Shown here one piece after another: positions 44,570-52,636 of a stretch of 64,000 nt of DNA (positions within the stretch are counted from its first letter, which is position 1; each line of letters begins with the position of its first letter). The notes beneath the pieces were generated by a model. It was not told where the DNA came from. It saw nothing but the letters and a program-made list of their open reading frames with translations, and did not search any database. The DNA comes from an uncultured Bacteroidia bacterium (GTDB lineage Bacteria; Bacteroidota; Bacteroidia; Bacteroidales; UBA932): contig CADASN010000013.1 in NCBI GenBank assembly GCA_902790635.1, positions 94,408 to 158,407 on the forward strand, given 5' to 3'. The position numbers and the translations under genes were made by a program.

Positions 44570-47326
44570 ATGAGACGCATCGCTTTCTTCCTCCCGCTTT
44601 TGGCCCTGCTGACGCTGTCCTGCTCGAAGCAGCAAGGCCTCGACCTGTCCGGCACGTGGCAGGTCAGCCTAGACAGCCTGGCCACCTTCCAGCCCATTTC
44701 CCTGCCGGGTACGACCGACCTGGCCGGGCTGGGGACCCCGAACACCCTGGAGCCCGCCATCACGGGCGAGCAGATCAAGCGCCTGACCCGCAAGCATTCC
44801 TTCCTCGGGGCGGCTTTCTACCAGCGCGAGATCACGGTTCCGGAATCGATGGCCGGCAAGCCGCTGGCCCTCAAGCTGGAGCGGGTGCTCTGGCAGAGCG
44901 CGGTCTGGGTGGACGGCGTGCAGCTGCCCGGTGAGCAGGAAAGCCTCACCACGCCGCACCGCTACGTCCTGCCCGGGGGGCTCTCCGCCGGGAAGCACAC
45001 CCTGATGCTCCGCATCGACAACCGCAAGCGCTACGACCTGTCGATGGGCGACCTGGCGCATGCCTATACGAATGATACCCAGATCATGTGGAACGGGGTG
45101 CTGGGCGAGATTTCCCTGAAGCCCCTCGAGCCGGTGGAGATCGCGCAGGTGGATGTCTATCCGGACGCCGCCGCGCGCACGGCACGGATCCGTACCCTGC
45201 TCGTACGCCACGCGCCGGAGCAGTCGGCGGCCGTGGTCGAATACCGTCCCGGCGGCAAGGATGCCCGGCAGGAGGTCACCCTCCAGGGGGACACGACGGC
45301 CGTCGAATATACGATGGACCTCAAAGGCGCGAAGCTCTGGGATGAGTTCAGCCCCGAGCTGCAGACCGTCTCCGTCCTCTGCGGGAATGACAAGCGGGAC
45401 GTGCGCTTCGGCCTGCGCGACTTCAAGCGCGCCGGGGACCACATCGAGGTCAACGGCCGTCGGATCTTCCTGCGCGGCACGCTCAACTGCTGCATCTACC
45501 CGCTCACCGGCACGCCGCCGATGGATGACGCCGCTTGGGAAAAGGAGTTCAAGGTCTGCCAGGAGTGGGGCCTGAACCACATCCGCTTCCACTCCTGGTG
45601 CCCGCCGGATGCCGCTTTCCGCGTGGCGGACCGCCTGGGGCTCTACCTGCAGGTGGAGCTTCCCGACTGGGCGCGGACCATCGGGCAGGAGGACGTGGAC
45701 AATTTCCTCAAGGCCGAATATGACCGCATCATCGCCGCCTACGGCAACCATCCTTCCTTCTGCATGCTGACCTGCGGCAACGAACTGGACCGCGGCTACG
45801 ACTGGCTGAACTGGATGCTCCGCTACATGAAGGCGGCCGACCCGCGCCATATCTACTCCAACAGCACCTATTCGATGGGTGCCGGCCACAAGGGCTATCC
45901 GGAGCCGGAAGACCAGTTCTACGTGGCCTCCCGGACCTACCTGGGGCAGATCCGCGGACAGGACTACCTCGACAAGGAGTCCCCGGACTTCACGCATGAT
46001 TATTCTCCGTACACGGCGGATTTCGACCTGCCGATGATCTCCCATGAAGTCGGCCAGTTCGCCGTCTATCCGCACCTGTCGGAGATCAGCAAATATACAG
46101 GCGTGCTGGATCCGCTGAATTTCAAGGGCTTGCGCAACGTGATGGAGTCCAAGGGGCTGCTGGACAAGGCGGAAGACTGGACCATGGCCTCCGGCCGGCT
46201 CGGCGCCATCCTGTACAAGGAGGAGATCGAGCGGGCGCTGCGGACCCCGCGCCTGAGCGGCTTCCAGCTGCTCGGCCTGCAGGACTTCAGCGGGCAGTCC
46301 ACGGCCCTGGTCGGGCTGGTGGATGCCTTCTGGGACAACAAGGGGCTGGTGAGCCCGGAGTGGTTCCGCCAGGCCTGCGCTCCCGTGACGCCGCTGGTCC
46401 GCTATGCCAAGCCGTGGTGGACGCCGGACGAGACATTCACGGCGAGCGTGGAGATCGCCAATTACGGCCCGGAGGACCTCACGGCCGATGTGGTCTGGAG
46501 CCTGCGGAAAGGCAAGAACGCCGTCGCCTCCGGCGTGTTCAAGAACGAAGAGATGCCGACGGGGGGCAATGCCGTGCTGACGGAGCGTATCCGGGCGGAT
46601 CTCAGCAATTTCTCCGAGCCGGTGCAGCTGACCCTGGAAGTGAGCCTGAAGGGCACGCCCTGGCACAACAGCTGGGACATCTGGGTCTATCCCGCCGGAG
46701 GGGAGGACGATCCCGGCGAAGTGACGGTCGCCCGGACCTGGGCGGAAGCCCTGCCCGTCCTGCAGGAGGGCGGCAGCGTCCTGCTGAGCCCGGATCCGCA
46801 GACCCTGCGGGGGAGTGCGGGCAAGTTCGTCCCGGTCTTCTGGAGTCCTGCTTTCTTCCCGGCGGAGGCCGGGACGATGGGCTTGCTCTGCAATCCGGAG
46901 CACCCCGCGCTGGCGCATTTCCCGACCCAGATGCACAGCAACTGGCAGTGGTGGTACCTGGCCAAGCATTCGAAGGCCATGAACCTGGACGGCCTGCCGC
47001 AGGTGGATGGCATCGTGGAGGCGGTGGACAATTTCACCCAGAACCGGAGGCTGGCGTATATCTTTGAGGCTCAGTGCGAGAGCGGCCGCCTGCTGGTGAG
47101 CGCGATGGACCTGCTGGGACCGGACGCCGTATCGCGGCCGGAAGTGCAGGCCTTGCGGAAGAGCCTGCTGGAGTACATGAATTCCCCGGCGTTCCGGCCG
47201 CAGGGCAAACTGGGCGTCGAACAGGCGGACGAACTGTTCCGTGCGCCCGAGCCGCCCCGCTTCCCGGGTTTCTTCCCCGGATTCGCTCCGGGCCAGTCGC
47301 CTTCGGTGCCGCTACAGCAATTCTGA
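44570..47326 (+). CDS. Glycoside hydrolase family 2 enzyme, exported lipoprotein
   Basis: This 918-residue protein has a lipobox-type signal (LLALLTLSC). A GH2 sugar-binding jelly roll (LSGTWQVSLDS, FYQREITVP, SAVWVDGVQLPG) is followed by an Ig-like domain, a TIM barrel and C-terminal beta domains. In the barrel, RIFLRGTLNCCIYP and HIRFHSWCPP are typical, Glu405 in CGNEL is the likely acid/base and Glu493 in SHEVGQ the likely nucleophile. The substrate is not clear (beta-glucuronide, beta-galactoside or similar). ATG 44570 is chosen for the signal peptide. The end overlaps the convergent LytTR gene by 15 nt. Confidence 0.85.
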   Translation: MRRIAFFLPLLALLTLSCSKQQGLDLSGTWQVSLDSLATFQPISLPGTTDLAGLGTPNTLEPAITGEQIKRLTRKHSFLGAAFYQREITVPESMAGKPLALKLERVLWQSAVWVDGVQLPGEQESLTTPHRYVLPGGLSAGKHTLMLRIDNRKRYDLSMGDLAHAYTNDTQIMWNGVLGEISLKPLEPVEIAQVDVYPDAAARTARIRTLLVRHAPEQSAAVVEYRPGGKDARQEVTLQGDTTAVEYTMDLKGAKLWDEFSPELQTVSVLCGNDKRDVRFGLRDFKRAGDHIEVNGRRIFLRGTLNCCIYPLTGTPPMDDAAWEKEFKVCQEWGLNHIRFHSWCPPDAAFRVADRLGLYLQVELPDWARTIGQEDVDNFLKAEYDRIIAAYGNHPSFCMLTCGNELDRGYDWLNWMLRYMKAADPRHIYSNSTYSMGAGHKGYPEPEDQFYVASRTYLGQIRGQDYLDKESPDFTHDYSPYTADFDLPMISHEVGQFAVYPHLSEISKYTGVLDPLNFKGLRNVMESKGLLDKAEDWTMASGRLGAILYKEEIERALRTPRLSGFQLLGLQDFSGQSTALVGLVDAFWDNKGLVSPEWFRQACAPVTPLVRYAKPWWTPDETFTASVEIANYGPEDLTADVVWSLRKGKNAVASGVFKNEEMPTGGNAVLTERIRADLSNFSEPVQLTLEVSLKGTPWHNSWDIWVYPAGGEDDPGEVTVARTWAEALPVLQEGGSVLLSPDPQTLRGSAGKFVPVFWSPAFFPAEAGTMGLLCNPEHPALAHFPTQMHSNWQWWYLAKHSKAMNLDGLPQVDGIVEAVDNFTQNRRLAYIFEAQCESGRLLVSAMDLLGPDAVSRPEVQALRKSLLEYMNSPAFRPQGKLGVEQADELFRAPEPPRFPGFFPGFAPGQSPSVPLQQF

Positions 47327-48115
47327 TAACTGCTTGTAGAACTGCTTGCTGACCGGGATGGACGCCACCTCGGGATGCAGCAGTTCGGCCGTGATCATCC
47401 CTTCGCGGTTCTTGCTCAGCATCTTGACGTATTTGGGATTGACAAAGAAGGAGCGGTGGCAGCGGACCAGGCCGTGGCTGCTCACCGTGCCCTCGACGCT
47501 CTTCATCGAGGCGCGCAGCATGTATTCTTTGATCCGGTCGGCGTCCATGTAGCGGATGATGACGTAGTTTGCGTCGGCCTGGATGCAGATGATGGCGGTC
47601 GGGTCGATGGTCAGCTTGAGCCGCTTGTGCTCGTCGTAGAACTTGACCATGGTCTCCGCCGGTGCGGCGTTGAGTTCGGCGTTCTTGTTGAGGATGATCT
47701 GGATCAGGGTCAGGAAGAGATAGGGATAGACCAGGATCAGGTAAGCAAACTTGAAACAGTTGGACAGGACGACGAAGTAGTTGTACTGCCCGGCGTAGAA
47801 CAGGGTGGTGTAGAGCGCCATGAAGAAGCTGTACACGAAGACCTCCCCGAAGCACCAGATCGTGTAGTGCCACCACAGGAAAGGCGTGTGCCGGTAGATG
47901 GCACTGAAGATCAGCCGCGTGATGGCGAGAACGGCCATCAGGATCGTGGCCAGGATGATGAAGTGGAAGCCGAATCCCATCCCCCCGATCTGGTAATACT
48001 CCTTCATTCCGAAGGGGTTATAGAGGAAACTGAATCCGACGAAAAACGCCGGGATCAAGCAGATGTAGAGGAGCTGGTGCCGGTAGCTCTTGCCGATTCG
48101 TAAGGGTGTATTCAT
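47312..48115 (-). CDS. Membrane-bound LytTR-family transcriptional regulator
   Basis: The 267-residue protein has about four transmembrane helices in residues 15-150 and a C-terminal LytTR DNA-binding domain (IICIQADANYVIIRY, the family ending GLVRCHRSFFVNPKYVKMLSKNREG). It has no receiver domain, so it probably senses something at the membrane directly. Its own leader contains an inverted repeat. It is convergent with the GH2 gene and divergent from the acyl ligase operon. Confidence 0.85.
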   Translation of the reverse strand: MNTPLRIGKSYRHQLLYICLIPAFFVGFSFLYNPFGMKEYYQIGGMGFGFHFIILATILMAVLAITRLIFSAIYRHTPFLWWHYTIWCFGEVFVYSFFMALYTTLFYAGQYNYFVVLSNCFKFAYLILVYPYLFLTLIQIILNKNAELNAAPAETMVKFYDEHKRLKLTIDPTAIICIQADANYVIIRYMDADRIKEYMLRASMKSVEGTVSSHGLVRCHRSFFVNPKYVKMLSKNREGMITAELLHPEVASIPVSKQFYKQLSELL

Positions 48116-48117
48116 CT

Positions 48118-48157
48118 GGGACGAAATCTCTTTTTCTTGTAATTCGTCCCAAAGATA
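48118..48157 (-). promoter_or_regulatory. Promoter and inverted repeat of the LytTR gene
   Basis: On the minus strand the -7 box TATCTTTG lies at 48150-48157. Directly downstream, GGGACGAA (from 48150 back to 48143) pairs with TTCGTCCC (48125-48118) as an inverted repeat with 17 nt between. LytTR proteins bind paired sites, so autoregulation is possible. Confidence 0.5.
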
Positions 48158-48240
48158 GGCTGTTTTTCCCGCAAATCCACCTTTTTGTCACTTTTTTTAT
48201 CTGCCGGTTCCAAGCTTTTCCGCGTTTGGCCGGGGGCGGG

Positions 48241-48406
48241 TAACTTTGCGCCGTCAAAAACGCGTTTTCCGTTCGCGGACTCGCCCCTGCCGGGGAGATT
48301 TCGCCCAAGCGGTGCGGGAATTTGACCACATCTTTTCATTTATCAAGTCCGGTTGCGGTTTTTTGAGATAAATTCGCAGCCGTTTAAAACCAACCTGTAA
48401 TTGATT
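48241..48406 (+). promoter_or_regulatory. Leader region of the acyl ligase operon
   Basis: TAACTTTG (48241-48248) fits a -7 box, with a T-rich -33 candidate near 48216. The roughly 150-nt leader holds the palindrome AAAACGCGTTTT (48258-48269) and a small hairpin CCCCTGCCGGGG. No known riboswitch is evident. Confidence 0.4.
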
Positions 48407-50059
48407 ATGATCAAAATCGACAACTTCATCAAGCTCTTCGAGGGCGCCGTGCGCGACAGCTGGGACCGTCCCGCGCTGACGGATTTCCGCAAATCTACCA
48501 TCTCCTACCGCCAGCTGGCGGAGCGGATCGAGTCCCTGGACCTGATCTGGAAAAAGGCCGGACTCAAGCGGGGCGACAAGATCGCCATCAACACCCGTCC
48601 CTGCGCCCTGGGCGCCTCCATCTATTATGCCGCTGTCAGCAAGGGCTACGTAGCCGTCGAACTCTATAACGCTTTCACTCCCGCCGATACGCAGAAGCTG
48701 GTCAACCATTCCGACAGCCGTATCCTCTATACGGAGAAGCGTACTTTCGATGCGATGGATTTCGAGCAGATGCCGCAGATCCTCTGCGCCATCGACTGCG
48801 CCACCGGCGAGGTGCTCGCCAGCCGCGAAGGCGTGGGCGAGCTCTATGCCGCCTCCTCCGGGATCCTCGCCGAGCGCTATCCCGCCGGGATGAAGCCCTC
48901 CGATTTCCGCGTCGTGGACGTGGATCTCGACGATGTCTGCGCCATCCTTTATACTTCCGGTTCGACGGGCAACCCCAAGGGCGTGATGCTGACCTACCGC
49001 AACGATACCGCCAATGTCCAGGCCATCACCCCGGGCTTCCCGTTCCACAAGGGCGAGAACTACCTGAGCCTGCTTCCGCATGCCCACAGCTTCGGCCTGA
49101 TGTGCGACGTGGTCATCCCCATGACCCTGGGCATGCATGTCACCGTGCTCGGCCTGCCGCCGATCCCGATGAATGTCAAGGATGCACTGATGGAGGTAAA
49201 GCCCCGCATCTTCTACGGGGTGCCCCTCATCTTTGTCAAACTCATCGAATACATCCTCGGCGCGGACATCCACAGCCCGGAAGGCCAGGAGAAATTCAAG
49301 GACTACCAGAACCATCCGGAATTCTGCAAGGAGCTCTACGATAAGCTGATGCGCGAGACGGGCGGCAAGATCGAGGTCTTCGCCACCGGTGGCTCCGCCA
49401 TCCCTTCCGAAGTGGAGTCCCTGCTTGTCGACAAGCTCAAGGTGCCGTTCATCACGGGCTACGGCCTGACCGAACTGGCCCCGATCGTCTCCTATGGCAA
49501 GGTCGGCAAATACATCCCGAAGTCCTGCGGCGAGTACCTCCCCGAGGTGATGGAGCTCCGCATCGATTCCCCGGATCCTGAAAACATCGCGGGCGAACTC
49601 TATGTCAAGGGGGATGTCGTTTTCTGCGGTTACTACAAGAATCCCGAGGCCACGGCCGAGGTCCTCAAGGACGGCTGGTTCCGTACCGGAGACATCGGTA
49701 CGGTGGACAAGAACAACAATGTCTTCCTGCTCGGACGGACCAAGAACATGATCCTGACTGAGAACGGACAGAATGTCTATCCCGAGGAGATCGAGGTGAT
49801 CCTCAATGAGTTGCCTTATGTCGCCGAGTCCATCGTCCTGCAGCGCGACCACAAGATCGTCGCCCTGATCGTCCCGAACATGGACGCCCTCGACAAGGCC
49901 GGCCTCGGCGCCGACGGCCTCGAAGCCATCATGCGGCAGAACATCGTGGCCCTGAACAACAAGATCCCGGCCTATTCCGCGGTCAACGATTTCGAGCTCC
50001 GCTTCGAGCCGTTCTCCAAGACCCCGAAGGGAAGCATCCGGCGCTTCATGTATAAATAA
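48407..50059 (+). CDS. AMP-dependent acyl ligase (acyl-CoA or acyl-ACP synthetase)
   Basis: This 550-residue ANL enzyme has P-loop YTSGSTGNPKGV, the adenylate-binding GYGLTELAP, RTGDIG, and the catalytic Lys region KTPKGSIRRF. It is related along its length to the synthetase at 19851-21497. The next three genes are FabF, FabZ and FabI, the first overlapping by 1 nt, so the activated acyl group probably enters an elongation cycle. ATG 48407 is preferred over the TTG at 48401. Confidence 0.88.
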   Translation: MIKIDNFIKLFEGAVRDSWDRPALTDFRKSTISYRQLAERIESLDLIWKKAGLKRGDKIAINTRPCALGASIYYAAVSKGYVAVELYNAFTPADTQKLVNHSDSRILYTEKRTFDAMDFEQMPQILCAIDCATGEVLASREGVGELYAASSGILAERYPAGMKPSDFRVVDVDLDDVCAILYTSGSTGNPKGVMLTYRNDTANVQAITPGFPFHKGENYLSLLPHAHSFGLMCDVVIPMTLGMHVTVLGLPPIPMNVKDALMEVKPRIFYGVPLIFVKLIEYILGADIHSPEGQEKFKDYQNHPEFCKELYDKLMRETGGKIEVFATGGSAIPSEVESLLVDKLKVPFITGYGLTELAPIVSYGKVGKYIPKSCGEYLPEVMELRIDSPDPENIAGELYVKGDVVFCGYYKNPEATAEVLKDGWFRTGDIGTVDKNNNVFLLGRTKNMILTENGQNVYPEEIEVILNELPYVAESIVLQRDHKIVALIVPNMDALDKAGLGADGLEAIMRQNIVALNNKIPAYSAVNDFELRFEPFSKTPKGSIRRFMYK

Positions 50060-51309
50060 TGGAAGCAAGAAGAGTAGTCATCACCGGTACCGGTGTGATC
50101 TCGCCGGTCGGCAACGATACCGCACAGTTCTGGTCCGCCCTCCGGGCAGGCCGCTGCGGTATCGGCGCCTGGCCGGAACTCGCGGAGTGGGGCCTTCCCG
50201 TCAAGGTGGCGGGCTGCGTCCGGGATTTCGATCCGGCGGCTTACGGCCTGACGGTCAAGGAGAGCCGGCGCAACGACCGTTTCTGCCTCTTCGCCCAGGC
50301 GGCCGCCTGGCAGGCGATGCGCGAAAGCGGCCTGGAGGCCGGGGTCAACATTGCCCCCGAGCGGCTCGGCGTGTATATCGGCACCGGCATCGGCGGGATG
50401 CAGACCTTCATCGAGCAGACGAAAGTGATGCTGGAGGAAGGCGCTGACCGCGTGTCGCCGCTGTTCATTCCCAAGATGATCGGCAACATCGCCGCCGGCA
50501 ACATCGCCATCCGCTACCAGGCGCAGGGCGCCAACCTGACCACCGCGGCCGCGTGCGCATCGAGTACGCAGTCTGTGGGCGAGGCGTTCCGCGCCATCCG
50601 CTTCGGTTTCGCGGACGCGATCATCGCCGGCGGGACGGAGGCGGTCCTCAATCCGCTGGCTTTCGGCGGCTTCGTGAGCGCGCATGCCCTGACGCAGGCC
50701 GAGGACCCGCTGCGGGCATCCCTGCCGTTCAGTGCCGATCGCGGCGGTTTCGTGATGGCGGAAGGCGCCGCCGTGCTGGTCCTCGAAGAATACGGACACG
50801 CACTCGCGCGCGGCGCGGAAATCATCGCGGAAGTGACCGGCTACGGCAATTATTGCGACGCGCACCACGCCACGGCGCCCCGGCCGGACGGCCTTCCGGC
50901 TTCGTGGGCGATGCGCGACGCGCTGCAGCAGTCCGGCTACCGGGCCGGAGAGGATCTCTATATCAACGCCCACGGCACGGGCACCCGGCTCAACGACGCT
51001 GCGGAGACGGCGGCCATCAAACTCGCCCTCGGCGAGGAGGATGCCCGGCGCGCTTCCATCAGCTCGACCAAGTCGATGACCGGGCACATGATCGGGGCGG
51101 CCGGTGCCGTCGAGATTCTGGCATCAGCCCTGGCCCTGCGCGACGGGATCATCCCGCCGACCATCGGCCTGACGGATCCCGATCCTGAATGCGACCTGGA
51201 TTACACGCCGTTGCAGGCCGTGGAGCGGCCCGTCACCGTCGCGTTGTCCAATTCGCTGGGCTTCGGTGGCCACGATGCCAGCGTCGCCCTGCGCAAAGTC
51301 AGCAAATAA
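50059..51309 (+). CDS. fabF: Beta-ketoacyl-ACP synthase II (FabF-like)
   Basis: This 416-residue decarboxylating condensing enzyme has catalytic Cys166 in AACASST, the first His in NAHGTGT and the second His with its Lys in KSMTGHMIGAAGA: a complete Cys-His-His triad. It extends acyl-ACP by two carbons with malonyl-ACP. Start and stop overlap or abut its neighbours. It might be a second FabF beside a housekeeping copy elsewhere, since no acpP or fabD/fabG accompanies it here. Confidence 0.9.
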   Translation: MEARRVVITGTGVISPVGNDTAQFWSALRAGRCGIGAWPELAEWGLPVKVAGCVRDFDPAAYGLTVKESRRNDRFCLFAQAAAWQAMRESGLEAGVNIAPERLGVYIGTGIGGMQTFIEQTKVMLEEGADRVSPLFIPKMIGNIAAGNIAIRYQAQGANLTTAAACASSTQSVGEAFRAIRFGFADAIIAGGTEAVLNPLAFGGFVSAHALTQAEDPLRASLPFSADRGGFVMAEGAAVLVLEEYGHALARGAEIIAEVTGYGNYCDAHHATAPRPDGLPASWAMRDALQQSGYRAGEDLYINAHGTGTRLNDAAETAAIKLALGEEDARRASISSTKSMTGHMIGAAGAVEILASALALRDGIIPPTIGLTDPDPECDLDYTPLQAVERPVTVALSNSLGFGGHDASVALRKVSK

Positions 51310-51336
51310 TCGATATATTTGTTTCAAGAGAGAATC

Positions 51337-51765
51337 ATGACTAGAGAAGATATTAAAGCGTTCCTGCCGCACCGCGAGCCGATGCTGCTCGTGGACTGGA
51401 CGGAAGGCAACAGCGAAGGCATCCGGGCGACTTACCACGTGACCGGGGAGGAGTGGTTCCTCCGCGGGCATTTCCCGGATTTCCCGGTGGTGCCGGGTGT
51501 CATCATCTGCGAGATCATGGCGCAGTGCTGCACCCTCATCCTGGGCGAACAGCTCAAGGGACATACCCCTTTTTATGCCGGCCTGGACAAGGTGCGCTTC
51601 AAGCACATGGTCCGTCCCGGCGACACGATCGAGGTGACGGCCAAGCCGATCGCCATCCGCGGGGCCCTGTACGTCATCGGCGCCCAGGCCAGCGTGGACG
51701 GCAAGCTCGCCTGCAAGGGCGAACTCTCCTTCTACCTGATGGACAATCAAGATCTCAGACAATAA
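51337..51765 (+). CDS. fabZ: 3-hydroxyacyl-ACP dehydratase (FabZ-like)
   Basis: A 142-residue hotdog-fold protein with His45 in GHFPDFPVVPGV and Glu59 in CEIMAQ, at the spacing of the FabZ active site. It removes water from 3-hydroxyacyl-ACP. A consensus-like -7 box TATATTTG (51314-51321) in the 27-nt gap could give extra transcripts. It overlaps fabI by 1 nt. Confidence 0.9.
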   Translation: MTREDIKAFLPHREPMLLVDWTEGNSEGIRATYHVTGEEWFLRGHFPDFPVVPGVIICEIMAQCCTLILGEQLKGHTPFYAGLDKVRFKHMVRPGDTIEVTAKPIAIRGALYVIGAQASVDGKLACKGELSFYLMDNQDLRQ

Positions 51766-52580
51766 TGGAACTGCTCAAAGGAAAGAAAGGCATCATCACG
51801 GGTGCCCTCAATGACAAGTCGATCGCCTGGAAAGTGGCCGAGCGGGCACTGGCCGAAGGTGCCGACATCGTGCTCACCAATACGGCCCTGTCGCTGCGGA
51901 TGGGCCCCCTGCAGGAATTCGCTGACGCCCACGGCTGCAAGGTCATCGCGGCGGATGCCACGAACCTGGAGGAACTCGCCGCGCTGGTGGACGGCGCCAT
52001 GGAGCATTTCGGCGGTCCCTTCGACTTCGTGCTGCATTCCATCGGGATGTCCCCGAACGTGCGCAAGAACAAGCCCTACGAGGCGCTCAACTATGACTTC
52101 TTGAACAAGACGCTGGACATCTCCGCCCTGTCGTTTCACAAGCTCCTGCATACGCTCTACACGAAGGACGCCCTGCGCGAATGGGGCTCCGTGGTCGCCC
52201 TGACCTACATCGCAGCCGAACGTACTTTCGTGGGCTACAATGACATGGCCGACGCCAAGGCGCTGCTCCAGTCGATCACGCGCAGCTTCGGCGCCATCTA
52301 CGGTCCGGCCCGGCACGTGCGCATCAACACCGTGTCCCAGTCCCCGACCGCGACGACGGCGGGGCAGGGCATCGCCGGGATGGAGGATATGCTGAAGTAC
52401 GCGGAGCGGATGTCCCCGCTGGGCAATGCCACGGCCGACGACTGCGCCGACTACATCGTTACCCTGTTCTCGGACTATACCCGCAAGGTCACGATGCAGA
52501 ACCTCTACCACGACGGAGGCTTCTCCAGCGTCGGGCTCACCGCCGCCGAAGCCGCGACCTTCCAGGAGGAGGTCCGGTAG
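51765..52580 (+). CDS. fabI: Enoyl-ACP reductase (FabI-like)
   Basis: The 271-residue short-chain dehydrogenase-type reductase starts with KGKKGIITGALNDKSIAW, the FabI form of the NAD-binding motif, and has Tyr158 and Lys165 in the Y-x6-K arrangement of FabI (YNDMADAK). It completes each elongation cycle with NADH. It is the last gene of the operon and is followed by a strong hairpin. Confidence 0.92.
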   Translation: MELLKGKKGIITGALNDKSIAWKVAERALAEGADIVLTNTALSLRMGPLQEFADAHGCKVIAADATNLEELAALVDGAMEHFGGPFDFVLHSIGMSPNVRKNKPYEALNYDFLNKTLDISALSFHKLLHTLYTKDALREWGSVVALTYIAAERTFVGYNDMADAKALLQSITRSFGAIYGPARHVRINTVSQSPTATTAGQGIAGMEDMLKYAERMSPLGNATADDCADYIVTLFSDYTRKVTMQNLYHDGGFSSVGLTAAEAATFQEEVR

Positions 52581-52599
52581 CCGTATCGGTCTGAAAGAT

Positions 52600-52633
52600 G
52601 AAGTCCGGCCTGCGGGAACGCAGGCCGGACTTC
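52600..52633. terminator. Terminator between convergent fabI and PL4 lyase
   Basis: Exact 15-bp arms 52600-52614 and 52619-52633 with loop GGAA, in the 56-nt gap between converging genes. Confidence 0.85.
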
Positions 52634-52636
52634 TGT

